A stretch of DNA of 54,240 nt from Candidatus Kaiserbacteria bacterium (GCA_016217965.1 JACRFI010000006.1:1-54240); one strand, 5' to 3'. Counted from the stretch's first letter, positions 7,364 to 16,526 are shown. Numbers and translations: made by a program. Notes: a model not told the origin generated them from the letters alone.

Positions 7364-9832
7364 ATGAACTTGCATATCAATGCTCAGAACAAGAAAAAGA
7401 GGGCGACAAGGCCTCACTTTGCCGCAGTAATACTGCCGATTATTTTCCTGACGATCATAGTAGCGCCTTTGAAATTCTCATTTCATGACGATGCCCAAAA
7501 AATTGTAACTATTACAACAGCCACCGCAATTTGTGGCGACGGGATTGACCAAAACTGTGACGCCGAGGAAGAAGTAGCAAAAACAGAAGAGGGCAATAAA
7601 ACAAGGATCGACAAAGACTCCTGCTGGTACACCACCAAGGACGCCACGTGGGGAGATTATTTCGAATGCATGTGGTACTCATTCATTTCGTTCTTCGGTT
7701 CTATTCCCATAACTCTGGGCGTGTGGTTTGTCACCGCCTTCGGCCAACTTTTCAACTGGACAATTGACATTACAATCACTCGCTTCGCCGAGCAAATCTA
7801 TAAATTCGTTGAGCCAGGCGTCAATACCGCGTGGCAAGTTTTCCGCGACGTTGCAAATATTGTCATCATCGGAATGTTCACATTCATCGCAATTTCGATG
7901 ATATTGGGTATTGAGAGATTCGGCGCAAAAAAGATGGTGGCGCGAGTTCTCATTATCGCGGTTCTGATTAACTTTAGCCTTCTCTTCTCGAAACTCATCA
8001 TTGATACATCCAACTTCACTGCAAAAGTTTTCTATGACGCATCCGACATACGTGCAAGCGTGTCAGATTCGGGATCGTTGCCATCGGTTCCCGGTATCAA
8101 AGCAGGGGCAATTGACGTTGCTCCACTTGGCATTTCTGGCAGATTCTTAAAAGCGATGGGCATAACGAGTTTCAAAAAAACAACTGATATTACATTTGAG
8201 CTTGCAAAAGCACAGAAAAACGCTTGGATTTCCCTCGTATACGGCCTGGTAATTGGTATCATGCTGTTCCTTATCGCCGGAGTATTCCTCTATGCCGTGT
8301 TCTTGCTCGTCGCGCGCGCAGTACTTCTCATCGTTCTCATGATGGTCTCGTCCCTGGCGTTTGCATCGTATTTAATTCCCAAGTATGCCGATGCAGAGTA
8401 TGGATGGAGCGGGTGGTGGCAAGCACTCTTGAAAAATGCGGTATTCGCCCCCATCCTCATGATGTTCCTTTGGGCAACCCTCGCGGTCGCGGAAGCATTC
8501 GCGAGCAACAACTCAGGCGGGACTTTGGGACAACTCATCAGCAACCCAACCAGCGAAAGCCACGTGAAGGCACTCTTCCAGTACCTTCTCGTCCTCGGAC
8601 TGCTTTTTGTGGCAATAAAATTCTCGAGTTCATTTTCAAGCAAAGCGGGCGTAACATTCGCCAAATTCTCGACGGGAACGGCAGCCTCGTTGGCGGCAGG
8701 GGGAGTCGGAATTGCCGGGCGTCAACTCTTTGGGAGGCTTGGGGCTAGCGCCGTGCAATCTATACCGATTCGCCAACGACAGCGCAGAAATGCAGTCGGT
8801 GCGCTAGAGTTTAACGAGGACGGAACCCCCGTTATGGAAAGTAGGCCGGATGGGTGGGTACGTGGCGCATTCCGCGGGATGGCTGGTCGGGCCGCAACAG
8901 CCAGTTTTGATCCGAGAAAAGTGCCGGGCGTCAAATCTGGCGCTCGGCTTGCGGGCCTTGATGTAGGAAAAGAGCAGGGGAAAGGCGGTTTTGTGCAAAC
9001 ACAGGAAGACAAAGAAAAGAAACTGATCGAGCGAGAGACTGCGATGGCAAAATTGATAGGCCGCACAGGTGAGAAAGACAGGCAAGCGCAAGCAGAATAT
9101 GCTCGAAGAAATGAGGAAGATAAGAAGGCCTCGGAAAGCAAAATTGCCGAGATGCGAAAACAGGCGGCAGAGGAAGTCAGTCGCGCAAAAGACATCGCAG
9201 AAGCGCACGACAAGGAGAAAAAGTCGGCATCACAGGGCCAAGCGGGCGCGCGGCAGCCAGACGCCGCCCAAGCGGAACGAGAACGCGCAAAAATCACAAG
9301 AAATGCGGTTGAACAAGGCGTACGAACAGCTGTACAAGAAAGCGGCATTCGAGCAACAGTGGCAACCCCAGAACAGCTAGCCCGCGAACAGGCTAGAGCA
9401 AAGCAAGAAGGAGAATCTACGAGAAGAGAAGAAACAGCAAAGATACAAAAAGTGGCGCAGGCAGTCGGTCGCAGTGATATAGATGACGAATTGGCAAAGA
9501 AGCTGAAAGATACGGCAGAAAGGTTTGATTCATTGAATACTGCAATTGCCGAGGAGGAAACGCGCTTAAAAGGCATCCAAACACGCCCCGCAGCAATGCC
9601 TGGCGGTCCGTCCGCACAAAGAGACGCGTATATTGAAGGGCTTCGCGACAAGCGATACCTCAGTTTCGGCCTTCGTAAAAATACGAAGGTCGCGGGTGAG
9701 GTCGGAGGTGCAGTAAAAATGGGTTCAGAGGAGCGCCGCCTTCTCGAATACCTAAAAGCATCTAAAGCAGCCGCCGATAAGGGATCCTCGGCAAGCCCGC
9801 CTCCTCCGCCACCGGCAACACCTAAAGCATAG
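7364..9832 (+). CDS. VirB6/TrbL-like polytopic membrane protein
   Basis: An 822-residue protein with an N-terminal hydrophobic segment, a small Cys-containing extracytoplasmic loop, and a block of about six membrane helices (roughly residues 90-430). A very long, charged, Ala/Glu/Lys/Gln-rich cytoplasmic tail follows, ending in a run of prolines. This plan fits VirB6/TrbL inner-membrane channel proteins of type IV secretion systems. The assignment rests on topology and neighbours, not on a conserved motif. The start at 7364 is preferred over 7349 because the junction taaatATG is the same as that before the VirB4 gene. The tail is probably a coiled coil. Confidence 0.7.
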   Translation: MNLHINAQNKKKRATRPHFAAVILPIIFLTIIVAPLKFSFHDDAQKIVTITTATAICGDGIDQNCDAEEEVAKTEEGNKTRIDKDSCWYTTKDATWGDYFECMWYSFISFFGSIPITLGVWFVTAFGQLFNWTIDITITRFAEQIYKFVEPGVNTAWQVFRDVANIVIIGMFTFIAISMILGIERFGAKKMVARVLIIAVLINFSLLFSKLIIDTSNFTAKVFYDASDIRASVSDSGSLPSVPGIKAGAIDVAPLGISGRFLKAMGITSFKKTTDITFELAKAQKNAWISLVYGLVIGIMLFLIAGVFLYAVFLLVARAVLLIVLMMVSSLAFASYLIPKYADAEYGWSGWWQALLKNAVFAPILMMFLWATLAVAEAFASNNSGGTLGQLISNPTSESHVKALFQYLLVLGLLFVAIKFSSSFSSKAGVTFAKFSTGTAASLAAGGVGIAGRQLFGRLGASAVQSIPIRQRQRRNAVGALEFNEDGTPVMESRPDGWVRGAFRGMAGRAATASFDPRKVPGVKSGARLAGLDVGKEQGKGGFVQTQEDKEKKLIERETAMAKLIGRTGEKDRQAQAEYARRNEEDKKASESKIAEMRKQAAEEVSRAKDIAEAHDKEKKSASQGQAGARQPDAAQAERERAKITRNAVEQGVRTAVQESGIRATVATPEQLAREQARAKQEGESTRREETAKIQKVAQAVGRSDIDDELAKKLKDTAERFDSLNTAIAEEETRLKGIQTRPAAMPGGPSAQRDAYIEGLRDKRYLSFGLRKNTKVAGEVGGAVKMGSEERRLLEYLKASKAAADKGSSASPPPPPPATPKA

Positions 9833-9840
9833 TAAATAAT

Positions 9841-10425
9841 ATGCAAGACGACACAAAAAAAATACTCGAAGAGCAATTCGCCGCACTGCCGAAGGCAGTG
9901 CAAGACGCCATAACGTCCGGCCATATTGAGGAAAAATTCCAAAAGATGGCAGAGAAATATAAATTGCACCTCGATCAGTGGCAGCAGGTCGAGAATCTCA
10001 TCATGCTTACGGTACTCGGCCTATCTGAACCTGAAAACCTTGTCGAAAAAATTGTTTCAGAAACAAACATCGGCAGAGAACGTGCCGACGATATCGTCAA
10101 CGATGTGGCTGTCACTGTATTCAAACCCATCCGCGAAGAGCTCGAGCGCGAGCTTGGCCACCCGCAGGCAAAAGAGGAACAATTTTCAGATGTGGAGAAA
10201 CTCCGAAATAACGTACTCTCGAGCGAAAAAAAAGACATTACTCCTTCCGCAAAAATACCTCAGGATGCCCCGGTGCCCGCGAATCCGGTTCCTGCCACGC
10301 CTCCGGCACTGAAACCCGATGAAAAAGTAACGCGCGCCCCTGCTTCTGGCGCATACAAACCGGGAGAAGCAAGTTCCATACGTGCAGATGTACACGACGA
10401 TCCGTATCGCGAGCCTCCGAAGTGA
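9841..10425 (+). CDS. Cytoplasmic protein of the T4SS-like cluster, unknown
   Basis: A 194-residue soluble protein that I cannot name. The first 110 residues are predicted helical and acidic. The C-terminal third is Pro/Ala-rich and probably disordered. There is no membrane segment. It lies eight bases after the VirB6-like gene and is probably part of the same transcript. The four-helix-bundle element lies directly behind its stop and separates it from the PrgI gene, so it may originally have been adjacent to that gene. Confidence 0.7.
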   Translation: MQDDTKKILEEQFAALPKAVQDAITSGHIEEKFQKMAEKYKLHLDQWQQVENLIMLTVLGLSEPENLVEKIVSETNIGRERADDIVNDVAVTVFKPIREELERELGHPQAKEEQFSDVEKLRNNVLSSEKKDITPSAKIPQDAPVPANPVPATPPALKPDEKVTRAPASGAYKPGEASSIRADVHDDPYREPPK

Positions 10426-10430
10426 GTTTC

Positions 10431-10454
10431 TAGCTTCTAGCGCGTAGCTTCTAG
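10431..10454 (+). repeat. Left end of the element, 10-4-10 repeat
   Basis: Two copies of the decamer tagcttctag at 10431-10440 and 10445-10454 with a four-base spacer. It is the inverse of the right end and matches 18730-18753 in layout. Confidence 0.8.
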
Positions 10455-10461
10455 AAAAATC

Positions 10462-10833
10462 ATGGGAAATGGCACAAATTCTCACAAAGACCTTATTGTT
10501 TGGCAGAAGTCCATGGATTTGACACTGTTAATTTATAAGTTAACAGAAAAGTTTCCTCAACGAGAAGTCTACGCGCTCTCATCTCAAATGCGCAGGGCCG
10601 CTATTTCTATTGCATCGAATATTGCAGAAGGTAGAAATCGTGGAACTCGTAGGGACTTCTCACATTTTCTGCGTATGGCATATGGATCCGCTTCGGAACT
10701 TGAGACGCAGCTACTAATCTGCAAGCAACTTTCGTTTTGCACGGAGGAAACTTTCATCCTCGCAAACGATCTTCTTACAGAGATCAGCAAAATGCTGCGT
10801 GCTATGATTAAAAAGCTAGAAGCTAGAAGCTAG
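10462..10833 (+). CDS. Four-helix-bundle protein (S23/IVS family)
   Basis: A 123-residue protein of the family first seen encoded in 23S rRNA intervening sequences and related in fold to the Avd accessory protein of diversity-generating retroelements. The molecular role is not established. Family hallmarks visible are LIVWQKSMDL near the start, FPQREVYALSSQMRRAAISI, SNIAEGRNRGT, FLRMAYGSASELETQL, and a final Lys-rich helix. The C-terminal residues LEARS and the stop are encoded by the ctagaag repeat that forms the right end of the surrounding element. No reverse transcriptase or variable repeat is present nearby, so a retroelement link is not supported here. Confidence 0.92.
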   Translation: MGNGTNSHKDLIVWQKSMDLTLLIYKLTEKFPQREVYALSSQMRRAAISIASNIAEGRNRGTRRDFSHFLRMAYGSASELETQLLICKQLSFCTEETFILANDLLTEISKMLRAMIKKLEARS

Positions 10834-10846
10834 CTACTAGAAGCTA
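10823..10846 (-). repeat. Right end of the element, 10-4-10 repeat
   Basis: Two copies of ctagaagcta at 10823-10832 and 10837-10846. A further overlapping copy starts at 10816 within the coding end, giving a seven-base periodicity. Confidence 0.8.
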
Positions 10847-10851
10847 CTCCT

Positions 10852-11355
10852 ATGCAGTTTCAAGTACCACAGTTCATTGAAGTCGAAGATAAGATATTCG
10901 GCCCACTCACGTTTAAACAGTTCGTATACGTGGCTGGTGGTGCGGGTCTCGCATACCTCATGTGGCGAGTATTTCCCATTTATCTCGCAGCGCCGCTTGT
11001 TGGAGGAGCACTCGGGCTGGGAGCGGCGCTTGCTTTTTTCCAGTACAACGGGCGACCATTTATTGTCGCGATAGAACATGCATTCTACTATCTTACGCGC
11101 TCAAAACTGTACCTATGGAAAGACGAGCGCCGGAATAAAAACCTCATAGCGCGAGCCGCGCAGGACGAAAAGAAGCCACTGCCCGTGTTTGTCCCTAAAC
11201 TTTCTGAGAGCAAGTTGCACGAACTTGCTTGGAGCCTCGACATCAAAGAGCGAATCGCCGCTGGGGTCGCGAGTGACGACGAACGCGAAGACTTTACCCC
11301 TCGCTCCCGCATTGTTGCTCCGATCAGAACGGCGCGTGGCGCTCTTGTACAATAA
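10852..11355 (+). CDS. PrgI-family (VirB3-like) membrane protein
   Basis: A small T4SS membrane protein that in Gram-positive systems takes the VirB3 place and works with the VirB4 ATPase. The 167-residue protein opens with the family-typical QFQVPQFIEVEDKIFGPLT, followed by two adjacent membrane helices (about residues 24-63), the FQYNGRPF turn, and a cytoplasmic tail with YYLTRSKLYLW. The order PrgI, TraC/VirB4-N-like, VirB4 is the standard one. The start lies five bases past the right end of the four-helix-bundle element, so the insertion may have altered its expression. Confidence 0.85.
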   Translation: MQFQVPQFIEVEDKIFGPLTFKQFVYVAGGAGLAYLMWRVFPIYLAAPLVGGALGLGAALAFFQYNGRPFIVAIEHAFYYLTRSKLYLWKDERRNKNLIARAAQDEKKPLPVFVPKLSESKLHELAWSLDIKERIAAGVASDDEREDFTPRSRIVAPIRTARGALVQ

Positions 11356-11359
11356 TCAC

Positions 11360-12031
11360 ATGTCTGAAATCACAACTAACACGCCCCGTTCTTCAAGCAA
11401 AGCAACACAGGATTTCGTCCCCATCAAAGAGGTGCGCGATGGTGTGGTTGTTTTAAAAGATGGCGGATTGCGCGCGGTATTGCTCGCATCGTCACTGAAC
11501 TTTGCGCTTAAATCAGAGGATGAACAAACAGCATTCATTGTGCAATTCCAAAATTTCCTCAACTCGCTTGATTTCTCAGTCCAAATATTCGTGCAATCGC
11601 GCATGCTCGATATACGCCCCTACATCGCAACACTAGAAGTACAGTACAAAAAACAGCTCGACGACTTGATGCGCATTCAGATACGCGAATACATTGGATT
11701 CATTAAGAGCTTCACGGAGGCAGCTAACATCATGACAAAAAACTTCTTTCTCGTCGTTCCGTATTCACCTGCGATGATTCAGACGGGGAAGGGCGTGCTT
11801 TCTAAACTACCGTTCGGAAAAAAAGGAAGCAATGCAGAAGAGGAAAACCGCACGTTCGAGGAGCAAGTGTCCCAACTGGAGCAACGCATTTCTATCGTGC
11901 AGCAAGGACTTATCCGGACCGGCGTCAGGACAGTGCAACTCGGAACAGAAGAGGCGATAGAATTGATGTATAAAATGTTCAATCCTGGAGAGGAAGGCAA
12001 GCCTATGGCTATTCCTGAGTCACAAAAATAA
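11360..12031 (+). CDS. TraC/VirB4 N-terminal-like T4SS protein
   Basis: A 223-residue protein with features of the N-terminal domain of VirB4/TraC proteins but no ATPase motifs: FVPIKEVRDGVVVLKDGGLRAVL, EQTAFIVQFQNFLNSLDFSVQI, and FFLVVPYS. It is followed three bases later by the ATPase-bearing VirB4, so the conserved VirB4 unit appears to be split or duplicated across two polypeptides. The longer upstream in-frame extension overlaps the PrgI gene and is rejected; ATG 11360 follows the PrgI stop by four bases. It probably acts at the cytoplasmic face with the PrgI protein. Confidence 0.75.
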   Translation: MSEITTNTPRSSSKATQDFVPIKEVRDGVVVLKDGGLRAVLLASSLNFALKSEDEQTAFIVQFQNFLNSLDFSVQIFVQSRMLDIRPYIATLEVQYKKQLDDLMRIQIREYIGFIKSFTEAANIMTKNFFLVVPYSPAMIQTGKGVLSKLPFGKKGSNAEEENRTFEEQVSQLEQRISIVQQGLIRTGVRTVQLGTEEAIELMYKMFNPGEEGKPMAIPESQK

Positions 12032-12033
12032 AT

Positions 12034-14043
12034 ATGGCTTTATTGGACTTGTTCAAACGAAAAGGCCCGCCACCCGCGACGGTCTTGCCGGTTCTGCCGG
12101 AAGAAATTTATCATACGGGGGTATTGGATCTTCAAGACGTTATCGCTCCGCACGCCCTCCGCATCAGCCCCCGCGAGCTCGACCTCGGCGAAAAAATCGC
12201 ACGTACTTTTTTTGTCATTTCATACCCCCGTTTCTTAACGACGGGTTGGTTCGCCCCTATTATCAACATGGATAAAGTCATCGACATCTCGATCTTCATC
12301 CATCCGATGGATACGAACGAGATGCTCCGCAAATTTCAAAAAAAGGTGGCGGAGGTCCAGAGTCAAATCTCAACGCGAGAAGAGAAGGGCATGGTGCGCG
12401 ATCCGATGCTCGACACGGCATACGCCGACCTCGAGCATTTGCGCGATTCGTTGCAACAAGCGCAGGAAAAAATATTTGAAGTCGGTCTTTACCTCACGCT
12501 CTATGGCTCATCACGCGAAGAAGTCGACAAGATAGAAAGCGAGGTCCGCTCCATATTGGAATCGCGGCTTGTATACATTCGTCCAGCGCTGTTCCAACAG
12601 GAACAAGGGTTTAGGAGTGTCCTCCCAACAGCCACTGACGAACTGAATGTGCACACGAAACTCAATTCTGCCCCCCTGTCATCAGTCTTTCCTTTCATAT
12701 CATTCGATCTCACCTCGGATAGAGGCATCCTATATGGGATCAATCGCCACAATTCGTCCCTCATTTTGTTCGACCGATTTAGTTTGGAAAACTATAACTC
12801 GGTTACGTTCGCGAAATCTGGTGCAGGAAAAAGTTATACAACAAAACTCGAGATATTGCGGAGCCTTATGTTCGATACGGAAGTCATTGTTATAGACCCC
12901 GAACGCGAATACGAATACCTTGCTGAGACGGTCGGCGGGCGCTATTTCAATATTTCTCTCTCATCGGAGCACCACATCAATCCGTTTGACCTGCCAATTG
13001 CTCGAGAGGATGAAAATCCGGGCGATATTCTGCGCAACAACATAATCACTCTGGTCGGGCTATTCCGCATCATGCTTGGAGGCCTCACGCCGGAAGAGGA
13101 CGCAATTATCGATAAGGCAATCACCGAAACATACGCACTCAAAGACATAACGGCTGAATCAAACTTCGCCGCAGTGGAGCCGCCACTCCTTTCAGACTTC
13201 GAGCTTGTGCTCTCAGGCATGGAAGGAAGCGATTCCTTGGTGCAACGCCTCTCGAAATACACGAAAGGTACTTGGTCTGGCTTCATGAATCGTCCGACAA
13301 ACGTCGACATGAAAAAGAAGATGATCGTCTTCTCTGTCCGCGACATGGAAGACGACTTAAAACCCGTTGCGATGTACATCATCACGCACCACATCTGGAA
13401 CACGGTGCGAAAAGAGCTCCGCAAACGCCTCCTTGTGATCGATGAGGCGTGGTGGATGATGCGTAGCCAGGATACGGCTTCGTTCCTTTTCTCTGTCGCA
13501 AAACGTGGCCGCAAATACTATCTCGGCATCTCTACCATTACGCAAGACGTTTCCGACTTCTTGAACTCGCCCTATGGCATTCCGATGATAACAAACTCAT
13601 CCATCCAACTACTCCTCCGCCAATCACCAACGTCTGTCGACTTAGTGCAGCAGACGTTCAAGCTCTCTGATGAAGAAAAGTATCTTCTCCTTGAGTCTGA
13701 CGTCGGCGAGGGAATCTTCTTCGCAGGACTCAAACATGTCGCCATAAAAGTCATTGCCTCGTACACAGAAGACCAAATTATCACCTCAGATCCGTCCCAG
13801 ATCCTCGCTATCCGCAAAGCAAAACAAGATCTCGCGCAATCACGAGAAGACGAGCTCAACGCTTCAGGCGCACCATCGCAAACTGTTGCGCCACAAACAC
13901 GCGAAGCATCTGCGATACTTCAGGACGCTAAGCTTCCAACTGAGAAGGAGCAGCCTCATGCTGCCCCCGGCGCTGATACCGCTCCCCAAGGCGGTTCTCC
14001 CATCCTCAATGCCGCATCAATACTTGAACGCCCGGGCGATTAG
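12034..14043 (+). CDS. virB4: VirB4-type T4SS ATPase
   Basis: Cytoplasmic ATPase that powers assembly and substrate transfer in type IV secretion. The 669-residue protein has an N-terminal domain of about 230 residues, then Walker A AKSGAGKSYTT with K266, VIVIDPEREYEYLAE, Walker B LLVIDEAWWMM with D470-E471, and the downstream STITQDVSDFLNSPYG and NSSIQLLLRQSP motifs. The last about 80 residues are Ala/Pro/Gln-rich and look disordered. It sits three bases behind its TraC-like partner. The absence of a relaxase and a VirD4 coupling protein in the window leaves open whether the machine moves DNA or protein. Confidence 0.93.
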   Translation: MALLDLFKRKGPPPATVLPVLPEEIYHTGVLDLQDVIAPHALRISPRELDLGEKIARTFFVISYPRFLTTGWFAPIINMDKVIDISIFIHPMDTNEMLRKFQKKVAEVQSQISTREEKGMVRDPMLDTAYADLEHLRDSLQQAQEKIFEVGLYLTLYGSSREEVDKIESEVRSILESRLVYIRPALFQQEQGFRSVLPTATDELNVHTKLNSAPLSSVFPFISFDLTSDRGILYGINRHNSSLILFDRFSLENYNSVTFAKSGAGKSYTTKLEILRSLMFDTEVIVIDPEREYEYLAETVGGRYFNISLSSEHHINPFDLPIAREDENPGDILRNNIITLVGLFRIMLGGLTPEEDAIIDKAITETYALKDITAESNFAAVEPPLLSDFELVLSGMEGSDSLVQRLSKYTKGTWSGFMNRPTNVDMKKKMIVFSVRDMEDDLKPVAMYIITHHIWNTVRKELRKRLLVIDEAWWMMRSQDTASFLFSVAKRGRKYYLGISTITQDVSDFLNSPYGIPMITNSSIQLLLRQSPTSVDLVQQTFKLSDEEKYLLLESDVGEGIFFAGLKHVAIKVIASYTEDQIITSDPSQILAIRKAKQDLAQSREDELNASGAPSQTVAPQTREASAILQDAKLPTEKEQPHAAPGADTAPQGGSPILNAASILERPGD

Positions 14044-14078
14044 TGCACTGGGTATACAACTATCTCTTGTGGGGAAGG

Positions 14079-14084
14079 TATAAT
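14079..14084 (+). promoter_or_regulatory. -10 element before the exported Ig-like gene
   Basis: A consensus TATAAT followed by seven bases and then ATG 14092. No clear -35 is seen. A leaderless transcript is predicted, separating this three-gene unit from virB4. Confidence 0.6.
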
Positions 14085-14091
14085 ACCGAGA

Positions 14092-15147
14092 ATGGCGCTT
14101 CGCCCCGTATTGTTTCTTGCGGTGTTTATTGTGGCGCTCGTCACAGCGTCGCCCACTGCAGCACAAAATTCCTTTTCGCTCACGGCATCGCCGCTCCTCT
14201 TGCATTTCAACCCTGCAAATCCGGAACCTGGAGACCTCCTGGACGTATCCGTGACGAGCCTCACGTTTGATGTATCAGAAGAGCTTGTCCTTTGGTACGT
14301 AGACAATGAATTGGTGCAAAGCGGTGTCGGCGTGTCACGAATACCGGTGCAGTTGCCAGCATCGGGTGACTCGACACACATTGCGGCCGTCATAGCAAAA
14401 GACCAGCAAGCGATAGCACGGATAGATACAAACGTTCGTCCTGCGACTGTTGACCTGTTGTGGGAATCTGATTCGCTCACGCCACCTTTCTACAAAGGAA
14501 AACATCTCGCTTCGCCAAGTTCTCGGATCACCGTAGAGGCCCGCGCTCGACTCACAGACACCGAGGGAAATGGGGTTGCCCCAACATCAGCCACATATAC
14601 ATGGTATCGGAACGGAGCACTCTTGAAAGGAGTGTCGGGACGCGGAAAATCCAGCGCCACATTTCCGGCGCCATTGCTTTTTGGGAGTGATACGATACGC
14701 GTTATTGTAACCGCACCGAATGGCGGCAACCAAGCAGAAAAAAGCATTGTCATTCCCGCAGTTGACCCCACCCTCGCTTTGTATAAAGACGATCCCTTGT
14801 TCGGTGTCACGTATCACTCCACCATCGAGAACCCATCGACATTCCCCGAAGGGGAAATAACAGTGATCGGATTTCCTCTGTTTGCTCCACGTGTTTTCTC
14901 GCTCAACAATCCCGCACTCGAATACACATGGCTCGTGAACAGCCGCACTGTCCAGATCGATCCTGAGAATCCATGGCGTCTCACTATCAACGCCGAGAAT
15001 TCTTCAGGACTTGCACGCGTTGAGCTTTCGGTATCGCACCTCTTTGATATCACGATGCACGCCGTTGGCACATGGAATTTGCTCCTCAATGCGGGGCTCG
15101 GTTCCGAGGGTAACAACAGCCTCTTCGCGCCAGACACATCACTATGA
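14092..15147 (+). CDS. Exported beta-rich protein of the T4SS-like cluster, unknown
   Basis: A 351-residue exported protein. It starts with a good signal peptide (MALRPVLFLAVFIVALVTAS, cleavage near TAA-QNSF). The mature part is rich in beta-strand patterns and reads like two or three Ig-like modules, for example ATYTWYRNGALLKG and LEYTWLVNSRTVQ. A final hydrophobic segment near the C terminus may anchor it in the membrane. Its stop overlaps the next start, so translation is coupled. Surface or periplasmic scaffold is a reasonable guess; no family is recognised. Confidence 0.7.
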   Translation: MALRPVLFLAVFIVALVTASPTAAQNSFSLTASPLLLHFNPANPEPGDLLDVSVTSLTFDVSEELVLWYVDNELVQSGVGVSRIPVQLPASGDSTHIAAVIAKDQQAIARIDTNVRPATVDLLWESDSLTPPFYKGKHLASPSSRITVEARARLTDTEGNGVAPTSATYTWYRNGALLKGVSGRGKSSATFPAPLLFGSDTIRVIVTAPNGGNQAEKSIVIPAVDPTLALYKDDPLFGVTYHSTIENPSTFPEGEITVIGFPLFAPRVFSLNNPALEYTWLVNSRTVQIDPENPWRLTINAENSSGLARVELSVSHLFDITMHAVGTWNLLLNAGLGSEGNNSLFAPDTSL

Positions 15148-16523
15148 TCGATTGGGCACGCATGTTCAAATACTCTGCAATTGCTCTTGTCGTCTTGTTG
15201 TTTGTTATCCTTGGCGGATGGTACATATACCTGAAGAAAGAAACGTCGACAATAGAGCGCGTTGACGAGGGACGGGGTGCAGGAGTGGAAGAGCCATCTC
15301 CAGCAAGCACTCTTGGGAGCACGTTCTCTAATATTGTTTCGGGATTCCGAAATACCGAGACCCCAGTGAACACTCCCACTGGCATGGAAATTGATCAATC
15401 GGGCGGTTTCAAGTCGTTCATTGCACGCCTCACAGGAAGCCGCACAAACGGCATTTCTTCTTTCTCTGGGACAGTCAAGAATGCCTTCGGCGAACTAGTA
15501 TCGGACATACTTCCAGAGCGCACACCTCCTGAGCGCCCGAAACCACCTCGCTTATGGCATGCGCATGGCACAGCAATCGCCGGGGCTGCCTTTGTCGCTA
15601 GCACAACAAATCTGCGTTTTATGGAACGGGCCACAGGCCACCTCTTCGACGTCGATGTAGAAACTGGTGAGGTAAAAAGAATCAGTAATACACTCGTGCC
15701 GAAGGCGTACGGTGCCTCATTCGCTCCCGATGGTTCCGTCATCGCTTGGACAGACGTAAATGGTTCTCCCGAAGTTTTCTCAGGCACGCTCGCCACATCG
15801 AGCTCCACCTCATCGCCATCCAGTTTGCAAACAACAGATTTGGGACCGGGCATAACAGCAATCGTGCCCAATGTGTCGACAAAACAGTTCCTGTCCATCG
15901 TCGAGGATGGAAACAGTTTTGCGCTTATGAGTTCAGGATGGAAAGGAGAAGATCCGGTGCGAGTAGCGGCAACCGCTCTCAGGGATTGGCATATATTCTG
16001 GGGGGAACGTATCGTCCTCTCTCAGGCGCCGGCAACAGGAATCGACGGATACGCATACGAGGTATCATTAAACGGTATCTTTACGCCCCTGGTTCGTGCA
16101 GTGCCGGGTCTCACCGTTTTGCCCCATCCACGGGAAAGCGCACTCTTAATTTCATCTGACAATGGCTCTCTCAACCTCTCCGTAAGCACGAGTTCTGCCA
16201 TGCGAGTAGGATTGTCTGTCCGCACCATCGCTGATAAGTGTGTGTGGGTGCCCGACAAGAGCCTTATCGCATATTGCGCTGTGCCAGAGTCACTTTCTTC
16301 TTCTCGATTTCTCGACGAGTGGTACGCAGGAGCGCTCCACACAGAGGACGCGTGGTGGAAAGTCGATGCAAAAGCGGGTAGCGCCGAGCTTCTTTTCTCT
16401 CCACACAGCGATATGGGTGTTTCCCTTGACGTGACGGCCCCTGCAATTGACGATGGAGGAGCGTATCTCTCTTTCATAAACGCGCGCGACCAATCATTGT
16501 GGATTCTCAGAATACAGAATTAA
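15144..16523 (+). CDS. Membrane-anchored beta-propeller-like protein
   Basis: A 459-residue protein with one N-terminal membrane helix (about residues 10-29), a Ser/Thr/Pro-rich stalk of about 100 residues, and a large extracytoplasmic domain. That domain shows repeated strand patterns typical of a TolB/WD40-like propeller: LFDVDVETGEVKRIS, ASFAPDGSVIAWTD, GSPEVFSG, and GAYLSFINARDQSLWIL. The exact fold is an inference. The four-base overlap with the gene before and the three-base gap to the pilin-like gene after show that the three are one unit. Confidence 0.7.
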   Translation: MIDWARMFKYSAIALVVLLFVILGGWYIYLKKETSTIERVDEGRGAGVEEPSPASTLGSTFSNIVSGFRNTETPVNTPTGMEIDQSGGFKSFIARLTGSRTNGISSFSGTVKNAFGELVSDILPERTPPERPKPPRLWHAHGTAIAGAAFVASTTNLRFMERATGHLFDVDVETGEVKRISNTLVPKAYGASFAPDGSVIAWTDVNGSPEVFSGTLATSSSTSSPSSLQTTDLGPGITAIVPNVSTKQFLSIVEDGNSFALMSSGWKGEDPVRVAATALRDWHIFWGERIVLSQAPATGIDGYAYEVSLNGIFTPLVRAVPGLTVLPHPRESALLISSDNGSLNLSVSTSSAMRVGLSVRTIADKCVWVPDKSLIAYCAVPESLSSSRFLDEWYAGALHTEDAWWKVDAKAGSAELLFSPHSDMGVSLDVTAPAIDDGGAYLSFINARDQSLWILRIQN

Positions 16524-16526
16524 GTC

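Larger units (their letters stand above)
10431..10846. mobile_element. Inverted-repeat element carrying a four-helix-bundle gene
   Basis: A 416-bp unit bounded by matching ends. The left end (10431-10454) is two direct copies of tagcttctag separated by cgcg. The right end (10823-10846) is the reverse complement of the same plan, two copies of ctagaagcta separated by gcta. Between them is only the four-helix-bundle gene, whose last codons and stop are made of the repeat. The unit sits between two genes of an otherwise tightly packed secretion operon. I found no target-site duplication. Confidence 0.65.

Noticed and set aside
8722-9969. Long minus-strand open frame opposite the VirB6-like tail
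   Set aside because: It is a shadow of the Glu/Lys/Ala-rich coding repeat, giving a Ser/Cys/Phe-rich product without any family pattern.
10462-10833. Diversity-generating retroelement based on the Avd-like fold of the four-helix-bundle protein
   Set aside because: No reverse transcriptase, template repeat or variable repeat was found in the window.
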